Of a DNA stretch of 64,000 nucleotides, positions 1 to 8,547 are shown piece after piece. The notes beneath the pieces were generated by a model. That model worked only from the letters and a program-made list of their open reading frames with translations, did no database searches and was not told the origin of the DNA. The position numbers and the translations under genes are program-made. Position 1 is the stretch's first letter. Each line of letters opens with the position of its first letter. The DNA is from FACHB-T130 sp042747725 (lineage in GTDB: Bacteria; Cyanobacteriota; Cyanobacteriia; Cyanobacteriales; FACHB-T130): the NCBI RefSeq assembly GCF_042747725.1, contig NZ_JBHZGO010000115.1, positions 17,799 to 81,798 of the forward strand. Reading direction: 5' to 3'.

Positions 1-1
1 T

Positions 2-172
2 GGTGATAGCCGCCATACAGATGTGTTAGGGGCATGGCTAAGCGGCTGTGCTAGCATCCAAGTTGCCACGCTCCCTCATCCCTTTCGATGGTGGGAAAAA
101 CTCCTGGGAAAACGAGTCCAAACGCCGTGGCCTAACGACCGCGAACTTTGGGATTTTGATTCTTTTTATTAA
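2..172 (+). CDS. HAD-like phosphatase, C-terminal fragment (cut by window edge)
   Basis: An open frame enters from the left edge and stops with TAA at 170-172. The 56 visible residues begin GDSRHTDVLGAW, which resembles HAD motif IV (a GD followed by a downstream D that positions the metal ion). This is followed by a W-rich tail (PHPFRWWEKLLG) and the end WDFDSFY. The pattern suggests a YqeG-like or related HAD phosphatase, but the catalytic DxD motif lies outside the window and the substrate cannot be given. It is co-directional with the small transporter that starts 50 bases later. Confidence 0.5.
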   Translation, partial: GDSRHTDVLGAWLSGCASIQVATLPHPFRWWEKLLGKRVQTPWPNDRELWDFDSFY

Positions 173-221
173 GCTGATTCTGGCTTAAGCAAGCTGAATA
201 TCCAAGAAAGTGTAGTTGTTT

Positions 222-569
222 ATGTTAGCTAATCTTTTGTTTCCTTTTTTAATCGTGCTGACCGTTGGCTTAAATACTCTCGCACAAACATTTTTGAAAT
301 TGGGAGCCGGTCAAAATCCCTTAAATGTTTACTTGCTGGGTGGGATTTTAGTTTACGGTCTCAGTACAGTTTTCTATATTTTGGTTTTGGGCAAGTTTAA
401 CTTATCAGTTGCTTATCCAGTTGTGATTGGCTTAACGGTGGTGGCAACGACGATTGCCGGAGCAGTTATTCTCAAAGAGAAAGTTTCCCCGGTTGATTGG
501 GTGGGAGTGGGATTGATGCTCAGTGGAATTTGCGCGATCGCTTTTGGCAGATTGTCTTCAATAACATAG
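222..569 (+). CDS. Small SMR/EamA-like membrane transporter
   Basis: A 115-residue protein with four predicted transmembrane segments. A GLNTLAQTFLKLG first helix is followed by an AYPVVIGLTVVATT stretch and a final GLMLSGICAIAF helix; ILKEKVSP is the short charged loop typical of DMT-superfamily small proteins. Length and topology match SMR-type or single-domain EamA proteins, which act as dimers in the cytoplasmic membrane. The ATG at 222 is preferred; a TTG two codons earlier (216) would add two residues. In cyanobacteria such proteins often accompany polysaccharide or lipid-sugar genes, and a nucleotide-sugar cluster starts 290 bases downstream. Transport of a sugar lipid is inference; no substrate is shown by the sequence. 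Confidence 0.75.
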   Translation: MLANLLFPFLIVLTVGLNTLAQTFLKLGAGQNPLNVYLLGGILVYGLSTVFYILVLGKFNLSVAYPVVIGLTVVATTIAGAVILKEKVSPVDWVGVGLMLSGICAIAFGRLSSIT

Positions 570-609
570 TTAGTATTCTATCGGAAGCCCTCTGGGTAAC
601 TGCTCTAAT

Positions 610-639
610 CGCAAAATTAGTCAATTTTGCGAGTTTTTT
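610..639 (+). terminator. Rho-independent terminator after the SMR-like gene
   Basis: A 9-bp perfect stem (CGCAAAATT / AATTTTGCG) with a 4-base loop is followed by AGTTTTTT. It lies 41 bases after the transporter stop, as expected for a terminator that separates it from rfbF. The rest of the spacer to 862 is AT-rich and holds no further recognisable feature. Confidence 0.7.
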
Positions 640-862
640 GCCCTTTTATGAGTTTAAAGTCTAAAACTACTAGAGACTCAATTTTTTAAAGTTTTAATAA
701 AGCTCCTATATTTGTTTATCGTATCTTTACAGATATCTCAGTATTTTCCGCTTAGAATATTTACTTAGAGAAAATAGATTTTGCAGATTAATAATACATC
801 CCAATTATACATGAATCTATCTAAAGATATAGATTATTTTTCATAAAAAACGAGGTAATCGC

Positions 863-1636
863 ATGAAAGCAGTGATACTGGCTGGAGGGCTTGGAACTCG
901 ACTCACGGAAGAAACCACAATCAAACCAAAGCCGATGGTGGAAATTGGTGGACGACCCGTGCTGTGGCATATTATGAAAATTTACTCAGCTCATGGAATA
1001 AACGATTTCATTATCTGCTGTGGTTATAAAGGCTACGTAATTAAGGAGTATTTTGCCAACTACTTCTTACATATGTCTGATGTCACATTTGATATGCGGT
1101 TTAACCAAATGAATGTGCATTGTGGCTATGCCGAACCCTGGCGAGTCACGTTGGTAGATACCGGAGATCAAACGATGACCGGAGGACGCTTGAAGCGAGT
1201 CAGAGAGCATATTGGGAATCAAACCTTTTGCTTTACCTATGGAGATGGCGTAGCGAATGTCAATATTCAAGAGCTAATAGACTTTCATCGAGAGCAAAAG
1301 TGTTTGGCAACATTGACTGCAACTCAGCCACCGGGACGATTTGGGGCGATTTCTTTAGAACCCGATCAACATAAAATTACCACTTTTCGGGAAAAGCCGG
1401 AAGGGGATGGTGCTTGGATTAATGGGGGTTACTTTGTTCTAGAGCCGGAAGTGATTGATTATATTGACGATGACTCCACAATTTGGGAGCAAGAACCCCT
1501 GAAAAAATTATCTCAAAATGAGCAGTTGGCTGCTTACAGACATCCTGGATTTTGGCAACCGATGGATACTTTACGAGATAAAAATTACCTGGAAGAACTT
1601 TGGAAGAGTGGGAATGCTCCTTGGAAAGTTTGGTGA
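863..1636 (+). CDS. rfbF: Glucose-1-phosphate cytidylyltransferase
   Basis: This 257-residue protein forms CDP-glucose from CTP and glucose-1-phosphate, the entry step to CDP-deoxy and branched sugars. The nucleotidyltransferase signature is near the N-terminus (AVILAGGLGTRL, residues 3-14), followed by the KPKPMVEIGGRPVLWH motif that binds the sugar phosphate. YGDGVANVN supplies the metal-binding Asp. Length matches the RfbF family exactly. The ATG follows a GAGG ribosome site about 8 bases upstream. It opens a co-directional run of sugar genes. No CDP-glucose 4,6-dehydratase (rfbG) is visible in the window, so that step must be encoded elsewhere or done by the SDR enzyme at 3036. Confidence 0.93.
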   Translation: MKAVILAGGLGTRLTEETTIKPKPMVEIGGRPVLWHIMKIYSAHGINDFIICCGYKGYVIKEYFANYFLHMSDVTFDMRFNQMNVHCGYAEPWRVTLVDTGDQTMTGGRLKRVREHIGNQTFCFTYGDGVANVNIQELIDFHREQKCLATLTATQPPGRFGAISLEPDQHKITTFREKPEGDGAWINGGYFVLEPEVIDYIDDDSTIWEQEPLKKLSQNEQLAAYRHPGFWQPMDTLRDKNYLEELWKSGNAPWKVW

Positions 1637-1688
1637 CAAATTTCAGGAGTAACACTCATCCATTTCAGTTTCAGGGGCAAGAAAATTT

Positions 1689-2936
1689 ATGTATGATTTT
1701 GCAATTATCGGCGGCGGAATTATTGGGCTTTCTACGGCAATGGCTTTGGGAAAACGCTATCCCTCTGCCCGTATAGTAGTGCTGGAAAAAGAAAGCCAGT
1801 GGGCTTATCATCAAACAGGCAATAATAGTGGCGTGATTCACGCTGGCATTTATTACAAGCCAGGAAGTTTCAAAGCGAAATTTTGCCGGGAAGGAAGTCG
1901 CTCAATGGTGGAATTCTGCCGGGAGCATGGCATTGCACATGAAGTCTGCGGCAAAGTAATTGTGGCAACTGAGGAAAAAGAGCTGTCACGATTAGAAAGC
2001 CTTTATCAACGCGGCTGGGAAAATGGTTTAAAGACTAGCAAGATTAGTGCAGAGGAAGTCAAAGAAATTGAACCTCATGTCGCCTGTCTAGCCGGAATTC
2101 GGGTGTACGGAACTGGGATTGCCGATTACAAGCAGGTGGCTCGAAAATATGCCGAGCTAATTGAAGCACAAGGTGGAGAGCTTCGCCTCAATACCAAAGT
2201 TGAGAAAATTGTTGGAACGGGTGAGAATCAGGTACTTGAGACAAATAACGGCACGTTTGAAACGCGCTTTGTCATCAATTGTGCCGGACTGCATAGCGAT
2301 CGCGTTGCCAAATTAGGAAACGTCGATCCGAAAGCGAAAATTGTCCCATTCCGGGGAGAATACTACGAACTCACGCCAGAAAAACGCTATCTCGTCAAAA
2401 CCCTGATTTATCCGGTTCCTAATCCAGATTTTCCCTTCTTGGGCGTTCACTTCACCCGGATGATTGATGGAAGCGTTCATGCAGGGCCAAATGCCGTTCT
2501 CAGCCTCAAGCGGGAAGGTTACAAAAAGACAGACTTTAATCTACGTGATTTTGCTGAGGTGATGACTTATCCCGGTTTTTGGAAACTAGCAGCAAAACAC
2601 GCCGACGAAGGCATTCAGGAAATCATTCGTTCCTTCAGTAAAGCCGCCTTTGTGCGTAGCTTGCAAAGGCTGATTCCGGAAGTGCAATCGGACGATCTAA
2701 TTCCCACTCACGCCGGGGTTCGCGCTCAAGCTTTGATGAATGATGGCAAGTTAGTGGACGACTTTTTAATTGTTAAAGGCAATAACTCCGTCCACGTTTG
2801 CAACGCGCCTTCCCCCGCTGCTACATCTTCCCTGGAAATTGGCAAAGCAATCGTAGAGCAAATTCCGGAAAGAACCCTGGCGACTACAAGTCGCGGCTAC
2901 ACAAACAAAACCCGACTACACGGGTTTCAAGATTAA
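1689..2936 (+). CDS. lhgO: L-2-hydroxyglutarate oxidase (FAD-dependent, LhgO family)
   Basis: A 415-residue FAD-dependent oxidoreductase of the DAO superfamily. The dinucleotide-binding motif IIGGGIIGLSTAMAL sits at residues 6-20. The HQTGNNSGVIHAGIYY segment is characteristic of L-2-hydroxyglutarate oxidases, and GVRAQALMNDGKLVDDF is near the C-terminus. Known members oxidise L-2-hydroxyglutarate to 2-oxoglutarate at the membrane. Its place between rfbF and an SDR sugar enzyme suggests a role tied to the sugar cluster, possibly on a related 2-hydroxy acid; this is inference. The last 18 or so residues (after ERTL) are encoded by the left arm of an inverted-repeat element, so the native C-terminus has been replaced. 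Confidence 0.85.
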   Translation: MYDFAIIGGGIIGLSTAMALGKRYPSARIVVLEKESQWAYHQTGNNSGVIHAGIYYKPGSFKAKFCREGSRSMVEFCREHGIAHEVCGKVIVATEEKELSRLESLYQRGWENGLKTSKISAEEVKEIEPHVACLAGIRVYGTGIADYKQVARKYAELIEAQGGELRLNTKVEKIVGTGENQVLETNNGTFETRFVINCAGLHSDRVAKLGNVDPKAKIVPFRGEYYELTPEKRYLVKTLIYPVPNPDFPFLGVHFTRMIDGSVHAGPNAVLSLKREGYKKTDFNLRDFAEVMTYPGFWKLAAKHADEGIQEIIRSFSKAAFVRSLQRLIPEVQSDDLIPTHAGVRAQALMNDGKLVDDFLIVKGNNSVHVCNAPSPAATSSLEIGKAIVEQIPERTLATTSRGYTNKTRLHGFQD

Positions 2937-2993
2937 TATGTTTTTAGTCCGCGTAGGCGAACTTTATCTGTGTAGTTGCGAATTCTATTCGCC
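2879..2993. repeat. Imperfect inverted-repeat element running into the lhgO 3' end
   Basis: The left arm (about 2879-2905, GGCGACTACAAGTCGCGGC followed by TACACAAA) is complementary with mismatches to the right arm (about 2963-2993, TTTATCTGTGTAGTTGCG and on to TTCGCC). Inner arms centre on ACCCGACTACACGGGT and AGTCCGCGTAGGCGAACT. It looks like a dispersed cyanobacterial palindromic repeat. The left arm is translated as the LhgO tail and carries its stop codon. Confidence 0.7.
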
Positions 2994-3035
2994 CGGTACT
3001 TTCAAACACAAAATTAGTGTATAAAAAGTGAACAA

Positions 3036-4067
3036 ATGAAAGTATTAGTAACAGGAACAGAAGGCTATCTCGGCTCGTTACTCGCCCCCATTTTGATGAA
3101 ACGCGGACACGAAGTGATTGGGGTGGACACCGGCTTCTACAAAGTGGGTTGGCTGTATAACGCCACCGATTTAACTGCCAAAACCCTCAACAAAGATTTG
3201 CGGCACATCACAGCAGAAGACTTAGAGGGTGTCGAGGCAATTGTTCACATGGCAGAACTTTCTAACGATCCCGCCGGACAACTCTCACCCAATATCACCT
3301 ACGACATTAACCATAAAGGTTCAGTTCGCCTTGCCAATCTAGCTAAGGCAGCGGGTGTGCGGCGCTTCGTTTATATGTCTTCTTGCAGCGTCTACGGCGT
3401 AGCAACAAAGGATGATGTGACTGAAGAATCTCCCGTCAATCCTCAAACCGCTTATGCAGAATGTAAAACCTTCGTAGAACGAGATGTCAAGCCACTCGCC
3501 GATGACAATTTTTCTCCTACCTTTCTGCGAAATGCCACCGCTTTTGGGGCATCTCCCAGAATGCGTTTTGATATTGTTTTAAATAACTTGGCGGGCTTAG
3601 CTTGGACAACGAAAGAAATCAAGATGATCAGCGACGGAACTCCTTGGCGTCCGTTGGTTCACGCCCTTGATATCTGTAAGGCAATTATCTGCACCCTAGA
3701 AGCACCCCGCGACATTGTTCACAACCAAATTTTCAACGTAGGGGACACTTCTCATAACTATCGAGTCAAAGAAATTGCTGAAATTATTGCCTCAGTCTTC
3801 CAAGGATGTCAGCTAACCTTTGGAGAAAATGGCTCAGACAACCGCAGTTATCGAGTTTCTTTTGAGAAGATTAACAAAACTCTACCGGGATTTAAGTGTG
3901 AATGGGATGCCCAGCGGGGTGCCCAGCAGTTATTCGATTTGTTCAAGCAAATTGATATGACTGAAGACATCTTTTTGTTTAGAGGGTTCACTCGTTTGAA
4001 GCAGCTAGAGTACCTGATTCGCACCCAACAAATCGATCAAAACTTTTTCTGGAGTAAGGAGTTATAA
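3036..4067 (+). CDS. NAD-dependent epimerase/dehydratase (extended SDR)
   Basis: A 343-residue extended short-chain dehydrogenase acting on a nucleotide sugar. The Rossmann motif is TGTEGYLGSLLAP (residues 6-18). The active-site triad is visible as MSSCSVYG followed by YAECK (Tyr-x-x-x-Lys). A substrate-domain NAF-like segment (RNATAFGASPRMR) follows, and the C-terminus adds about 45 residues beyond the common core (FTRLKQLEYLIRTQQ). The start ATG follows an AGTGAAC stretch with a weak ribosome site. Its stop lies 3 bases from the next ATG, so it is co-transcribed with the C-methyltransferase. It could be a 4-ketoreductase, epimerase or dehydratase on a CDP-sugar; sequence alone does not decide. 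Confidence 0.85.
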   Translation: MKVLVTGTEGYLGSLLAPILMKRGHEVIGVDTGFYKVGWLYNATDLTAKTLNKDLRHITAEDLEGVEAIVHMAELSNDPAGQLSPNITYDINHKGSVRLANLAKAAGVRRFVYMSSCSVYGVATKDDVTEESPVNPQTAYAECKTFVERDVKPLADDNFSPTFLRNATAFGASPRMRFDIVLNNLAGLAWTTKEIKMISDGTPWRPLVHALDICKAIICTLEAPRDIVHNQIFNVGDTSHNYRVKEIAEIIASVFQGCQLTFGENGSDNRSYRVSFEKINKTLPGFKCEWDAQRGAQQLFDLFKQIDMTEDIFLFRGFTRLKQLEYLIRTQQIDQNFFWSKEL

Positions 4068-4070
4068 ATC

Positions 4071-5312
4071 ATGGCGATCGCTAAGTGTCGTTTTTGTAGC
4101 AAATCCCTTCAGCACACCTTTGCCGATCTAGGGATGTCACCCATTGCAAATGACTACCTAACGCCAGAACAGCTGCGTCGGGCAGAAAAAAGTTACCCAC
4201 TTCATGCCTATGTTTGCGAAAGTTGTCTTTTAGTGCAGCTAGAAGAGTTTGAATCTCCCGATCATATCTTTGGGGATGGTGACTACGCTTACTTTTCTTC
4301 TTACTCAGAAAGTTGGTTGCGTCATGCCAAACTTTACACGGATTTGATGGTAGAAAGGTTTGGGTTTAACAAAAATCATCAAGTCATTGAAATTGCTAGT
4401 AATGACGGCTACCTGTTGCAGTATTTCCATGAAAAGGGAATCCCCGTTTTAGGAATAGAACCAGCGGCAAATGTAGCAAAAGTTGCAGAGGAAAAAGGAA
4501 TTCCCAGCTTAGTTAAGTTCTTTGGGGTTGAAACTGCTAAGGAACTGGCAGCAGCGGAGAAACAAGCCGATCTGTTGTTGGGCAACAACGTCCTCGCTCA
4601 CGTTCCGGATGTGAATGATTTTGTAGCGGGAATGAAGATAGCCCTGAAGCCAGATGGCATCTTGACAATGGAATTTCCCCATTTGTTACAGCTGATGCAG
4701 CAAAATCAGTTTGACACGATTTATCACGAGCATTTTTCCTACTTTTCCTTCTTAACCGTTGAAAAAATCTTTGCGGCTCACGGTTTGACCTTATTTGATG
4801 TCGAAGAAATCCCGACTCACGGCGGTTCGCTCCGAATTTACGGCAAGCATGACAATGCGGCTGAGCCAGCCATGAGCGATCGCGTTAATCAGTTAAAATC
4901 CCAGGAAATCCAAGCTGGCTTAGATAAGATAGACACTTACCTGACCTTTGGAGAAAAAGTCAAAGAAACCAAGCGCAAGCTACTGAGTTTTTTGATTGAG
5001 GCGAAAGAACAGGGGAAAGCGATCGCCGGTTATGGTGCCCCAGCCAAAGGAAACACCCTCCTAAATTATTGTGGAGTTCGCACAGATTTTATCGATTTTA
5101 CCGTAGATCGCAGTCCTCACAAGCAAGGAACCTTTCTACCAGGAACTCATATCCCCGTCCTCAACCCCGACGAAATCCGCGAAAGACAGCCTGACTACCT
5201 GCTAATTTTGCCTTGGAACCTCAAAGAGGAAATTATGCAGCAAATGGCATTTATTCGAGAGTGGGGAGGCAAGTTTGTAGTCCCAATTCCAGAGGTGCAA
5301 GTTTATCCATGA
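4071..5312 (+). CDS. SAM-dependent sugar C-methyltransferase (three-domain, TylC3/NovU-like)
   Basis: A 413-residue protein with the architecture of nucleotide-sugar C-methyltransferases. An N-terminal zinc-binding domain carries cysteine pairs C6/C9 and C49/C52. The SAM-binding Rossmann domain has motif IEIASNDGYLLQYF (around residues 106-119). The C-terminal domain has the family signature AGYGAPAKGNTLLNY. Characterised relatives add a methyl group to C-3 or C-5 of keto-deoxysugars, giving branched sugars. The ATG is 3 bases after the SDR stop, and the TGA overlaps the next ATG by four bases (ATGA), so it is clearly in the same operon. The exact position methylated is not known. Confidence 0.9.
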   Translation: MAIAKCRFCSKSLQHTFADLGMSPIANDYLTPEQLRRAEKSYPLHAYVCESCLLVQLEEFESPDHIFGDGDYAYFSSYSESWLRHAKLYTDLMVERFGFNKNHQVIEIASNDGYLLQYFHEKGIPVLGIEPAANVAKVAEEKGIPSLVKFFGVETAKELAAAEKQADLLLGNNVLAHVPDVNDFVAGMKIALKPDGILTMEFPHLLQLMQQNQFDTIYHEHFSYFSFLTVEKIFAAHGLTLFDVEEIPTHGGSLRIYGKHDNAAEPAMSDRVNQLKSQEIQAGLDKIDTYLTFGEKVKETKRKLLSFLIEAKEQGKAIAGYGAPAKGNTLLNYCGVRTDFIDFTVDRSPHKQGTFLPGTHIPVLNPDEIRERQPDYLLILPWNLKEEIMQQMAFIREWGGKFVVPIPEVQVYP

Positions 5313-5857
5313 TCTTTACTGAAACCAAGCTCAAAGGTGCCTTTATTATTGACATAGAGCAACGAGAAGATAATCGAGGATTATTCGCTCGGACTTTCTG
5401 TGCCAATGAATTTGCCGAGCGCGGATTAAAGCCAAACGTTGCCCAATGCAACCTATCCGTGAACTACAAAAAAGGGACGTTGCGAGGTATGCATTATCAA
5501 GCAACCCCCGCCAGCGAAACAAAATTGGTTCGTTGTACCCGTGGTGCTATCTACGATGTCATCATCGATATGCGTCCTAAATCTCCCACGTATCTGTGCC
5601 ATATTGGCGTCGAGCTAACCGCTGAAAACCGGCGTGCCCTGTATATCCCTGAAATGTTTGCCCACGGCTTCCAAACCCTAACCGATGACGCCGAAGTGGT
5701 ATATCAGATGAGTGAGTTCTACACACCAGGGTATGAGCGGGGGCTACACTATGACGACCCTATCCTAGGGATTGAATGGCCCCTACCAGCCAGTGAAATT
5801 TCCGAAAAAGATGTATCCTGGCCTTTGTTCAGCTCTTATGTTCTTGTCGGGGCATAA
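5309..5857 (+). CDS. rfbC: dTDP-4-dehydrorhamnose 3,5-epimerase family protein (RmlC-like)
   Basis: A 182-residue cupin of the RmlC family, which epimerises a 4-keto-6-deoxy sugar nucleotide at C-3 and/or C-5. Visible signatures are DNRGLFART, LRGMHYQ (containing the catalytic His region), IYDVIIDMR and FAHGFQTLTD. The start at 5309 forms an ATGA overlap with the upstream methyltransferase stop; an earlier in-frame ATG (5213) lies inside that gene and is rejected. In this cluster the likely substrate is a CDP-linked keto sugar made from RfbF product rather than dTDP-rhamnose, because no rmlA, rmlB or rmlD is present. That assignment is inference. Confidence 0.88.
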   Translation: MIFTETKLKGAFIIDIEQREDNRGLFARTFCANEFAERGLKPNVAQCNLSVNYKKGTLRGMHYQATPASETKLVRCTRGAIYDVIIDMRPKSPTYLCHIGVELTAENRRALYIPEMFAHGFQTLTDDAEVVYQMSEFYTPGYERGLHYDDPILGIEWPLPASEISEKDVSWPLFSSYVLVGA

Positions 5858-5952
5858 TTTTTATCTAGATCGATGAACCAAATACAAAACTGCCCGCTTG
5901 ATGTGGGGACGATGTAGAGTGCCTGAATCGTTGCAACCCATAAAGAAACAAC

Positions 5953-6894
5953 ATGAACACAATCTTTTTCGATTCTGATGTTAACGATGAGGTGAGGCGA
6001 AAACATCTCTTCAACGGACAGATTTTCGTCTTTTCACCCCGCCCAAGTGCGATCGCGTTGTGCGAATTAGCTCGCGAACTCACCCAAGAAGCGTTTGGTT
6101 CTCTAGATCCAACAGAGGCACAATTTAGCCTCCCCGTCGAGAAGTTTGTGGAGATTGTCGCTCCACTCAAGCCTAGATTTATCCATCACCCCAAGTCAAA
6201 GCAGCTGATTCGGGAACTACTAGAGGATCTTGGCTGCGAGATGAACAAAACCTATTTCGACGTTCCGCGTATGAGGATCGTGTGTGATGGCACCTACCTC
6301 AACGCAGGGGTTGCTTATCCGCTGCACCCGCATCGTGACACCTGGTACGCGGCTCCCCTCTGCCAGATGAACTGGTGGCTTCCCCTCTACGACTATGAAT
6401 CCGAGAGTTCGATGGCATTTCAGCCCCGCTACTGGAGCCAGCCGATAAATAATGGCTCTAGCGAGTACAACCACTATGAGTGGAACCGGGAGGGTCGGAA
6501 AAACGCCGCCCAGCATATCAAGAAAGATACCCGCAAGCAGCCCCGCCCATTAGAACACGTCGATCTCGATCCGCAGCTCCGAGTCGTTACCAAACCAGGC
6601 GGAATCATCCTCTTCTCTGGCGCACAGCTGCATTGGACAGTGCCCAACACCTCCGGACGCACGCGCTTTAGCATCGACTTCAGAACCGTACACCTCGACG
6701 ATGTCATCTCCAAGGGCGGCGCACCGAATCTCGACTCCGCTCCTCAAGGAACTACACTCAGAGAACTCATGCGGGGCAGCGATCTCGCCCGCATTCCTGA
6801 TGACATCATTGCCCTCTATGAGAATGAGCCACCACCCAGTGAGGAGGGGCTTTTGTTCCAACCTCCGGCGGAAGTCTTAAACTCTGTTCGTTAG
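5953..6894 (+). CDS. Putative 2-oxoglutarate/Fe(II) dioxygenase-like protein
   Basis: A 313-residue protein not recognised as a named family. It carries the facial-triad pattern of non-haem Fe(II)/2OG oxygenases: H127-R-D129 in PLHPHRDTWY, and a distal H227 in FSGAQLHWTVPN followed 9-11 residues later by R236/R238 that could bind 2-oxoglutarate. It thus resembles the PhyH-type fold, and hydroxylation of a sugar, lipid or small molecule is possible. It follows the RmlC-like gene by 95 bases on the same strand. Its base composition looks slightly richer in GC than its neighbours, which may point to a separate origin. Confidence 0.65.
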   Translation: MNTIFFDSDVNDEVRRKHLFNGQIFVFSPRPSAIALCELARELTQEAFGSLDPTEAQFSLPVEKFVEIVAPLKPRFIHHPKSKQLIRELLEDLGCEMNKTYFDVPRMRIVCDGTYLNAGVAYPLHPHRDTWYAAPLCQMNWWLPLYDYESESSMAFQPRYWSQPINNGSSEYNHYEWNREGRKNAAQHIKKDTRKQPRPLEHVDLDPQLRVVTKPGGIILFSGAQLHWTVPNTSGRTRFSIDFRTVHLDDVISKGGAPNLDSAPQGTTLRELMRGSDLARIPDDIIALYENEPPPSEEGLLFQPPAEVLNSVR

Positions 6895-6930
6895 GAATTA
6901 ACGAGCATTTAACTAACACTTCCATTTGAT

Positions 6931-6997
6931 GCTAGCCGTCAGCAACCCCGTAAAACTTGCCAAAATTTGGTACTAATTTTACGGGTGCTGAAGCTAG
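6931..6997. repeat. Long imperfect hairpin after the oxygenase gene
   Basis: Arms GCTAG...CAGCA...CCCGTAAAA and TTTTACGGG-TGCTG...GCTAG pair with small bulges around a roughly 20-base loop. No U-tract follows, so it may be a processing signal or dispersed repeat rather than a classical terminator. Confidence 0.5.
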
Positions 6998-7020
6998 TAA
7001 GTAGATGGATATAGTTATTT

Positions 7021-7098
7021 GTAGGATGGGTAGAGCGACTAAGTGTTACCTCATCAAACCCATATCAATGTTGGGTTTCGTTCCTCAACCCAACCTAC
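7021..7098. repeat. Dispersed inverted repeat (GTAGGATGGG...CCCAACCTAC type)
   Basis: The outer arms GTAGGATGGGTAGAG and CTCAACCCAACCTAC pair at 13 of 15 positions. An inner pair, AAACCCA / TGGGTTT, makes a second stem. Similar GGTTGGGTTTCG text recurs near 61945. It fills most of the spacer before the DUF4910 gene. Confidence 0.55.
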
Positions 7099-7184
7099 CT
7101 CAGATGCGCGAGTTTAATTATGTCTACCTACTTATTAAGGACGTTCAAGTTGCCCTTGACTTTTTGTAAAAGAGGCTTAAAGCT

Positions 7185-8516
7185 GTGAACCTCACCGATC
7201 TGAAGAGAGTTCTTAACCCTAATGATATTGGCAACGAGATGTACCAGATTATCTCAAAGCTATATCCGATTTGCCGCAGTATTACGGGCAATGGCTTTCG
7301 AGAAACTCTCAAGATTATTCAAGAACTCATTCCCTTAGAAATTCACGAGGTACCGACGGGAACGGAAGTGTTCGACTGGACGGTTCCGAAGGAGTGGAAT
7401 ATTAAGGATGCCTACATCAAAAATTCTCAGGGTGAGCGAGTCGTAGACTTCCAAAAATCTAACTTGCACGTTGTCAATTACAGCGTGCCGGTTCGGAAAA
7501 AAATGCCTTTTCAGGAACTGAAAGAACACCTATTTACCCTACCAGATACTCCTGAGTGGATTCCTTATCGGACTTCTTATTACAAAGAAACTTGGGGCTT
7601 TTGTTTGAGTCACAAGCAATTTTTAGAACTGAAAGATGGCGAATATGAAGTCTGCATTGATTCCTCTTTAGAATCAGGAAGCCTGACTTACGGCGAGTAT
7701 TACATCAAAGGAGAAAGCCCAGACGAAGTTTTAATCTCTTGCCATGCTTGTCACCCATCTCTGTGTGACGATAATCTATCGGGCATCGCTCTCAGTACCT
7801 ATTTGGCAAAACATCTCAGCTCGATTTCTCGGAGATACTCTTACCGATTTCTATTTATTCCGGGAACGATTGGTTCCATTACTTGGCTGTGTTTAAATGA
7901 AGCCCAAGCCCAGAAAATTAAACACGGATTGGTAGTAACGTGTGTGGGAGATCCAGGCAAAGTTACTTATAAGAGAAGCCGCCAAGGTGATGCAGAAATC
8001 GATAGAGCCAGCCTTCACGTTTTAAAGCATTCGGGGCAAGAGCATGAAATTATTGATTTCTTCCCCTATGGCTACGATGAGCGGCAGTATTGCTCTCCGG
8101 GGTTCAATCTGGCTGTGGGTTGTTTTATGCGATCGCAGCACGGTGAGTTTCCCGAATACCACACATCGGCAGATAATCTAGATTTTGTGCAACCTGAATA
8201 TCTGGCTGACTCCTTCTCTAAATGTTTGTCAATTTTCCACGTTTTGGAAGGCGATCGGACTTACTTAAATCAAAATCCTAAATGCGAGCCGAGACTGGGG
8301 AAAAGGGGTCTTTATAAAGGAATTGGCGGGCAGAAAGAGGGGGCACTTAATGAAATGGCAATCCTGTGGGTGTTAAATTTGTCGGATGGCAATCATACCC
8401 TTCTAGACATTGCCGATAGGTCGGGTTTAGCATTTGATGAGATTAAAAGAGCAGCAGATGCTTTAGTAGAACATGATTTATTGAAAGAGTGTTTGAAATC
8501 AGCAACCGTCAGCTAA
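7185..8516 (+). CDS. DUF4910 protein (M28-peptidase-like domain plus winged helix)
   Basis: A 443-residue protein matching the DUF4910 architecture. An N-terminal segment with YPICRSITGNGFRETL is followed by an aminopeptidase-like metal domain with CHACHPSLCDDNLSG, which has the His and Asp of a zinc centre, and later HTSADNLDF. The C-terminal winged helix is roughly residues 385-440 (DGNHTLLDIADRSGLAFDEI). Start is GTG at 7185, with AGAGG about 10 bases upstream. Members are frequent in polysaccharide and sugar clusters, but I know of no settled reaction. Either a true peptidase/deacylase or a metal-binding scaffold is possible. Confidence 0.85.
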   Translation: MNLTDLKRVLNPNDIGNEMYQIISKLYPICRSITGNGFRETLKIIQELIPLEIHEVPTGTEVFDWTVPKEWNIKDAYIKNSQGERVVDFQKSNLHVVNYSVPVRKKMPFQELKEHLFTLPDTPEWIPYRTSYYKETWGFCLSHKQFLELKDGEYEVCIDSSLESGSLTYGEYYIKGESPDEVLISCHACHPSLCDDNLSGIALSTYLAKHLSSISRRYSYRFLFIPGTIGSITWLCLNEAQAQKIKHGLVVTCVGDPGKVTYKRSRQGDAEIDRASLHVLKHSGQEHEIIDFFPYGYDERQYCSPGFNLAVGCFMRSQHGEFPEYHTSADNLDFVQPEYLADSFSKCLSIFHVLEGDRTYLNQNPKCEPRLGKRGLYKGIGGQKEGALNEMAILWVLNLSDGNHTLLDIADRSGLAFDEIKRAADALVEHDLLKECLKSATVS

Positions 8517-8547
8517 GATTAATCCAAATCCTTGCAACCAAAATTGA

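Noticed and set aside
5213..5308. Upstream in-frame ATG for the RmlC-like gene
   Set aside because: It lies within the methyltransferase gene and encodes a non-conserved extension. The ATGA overlap at 5309 is the better start.
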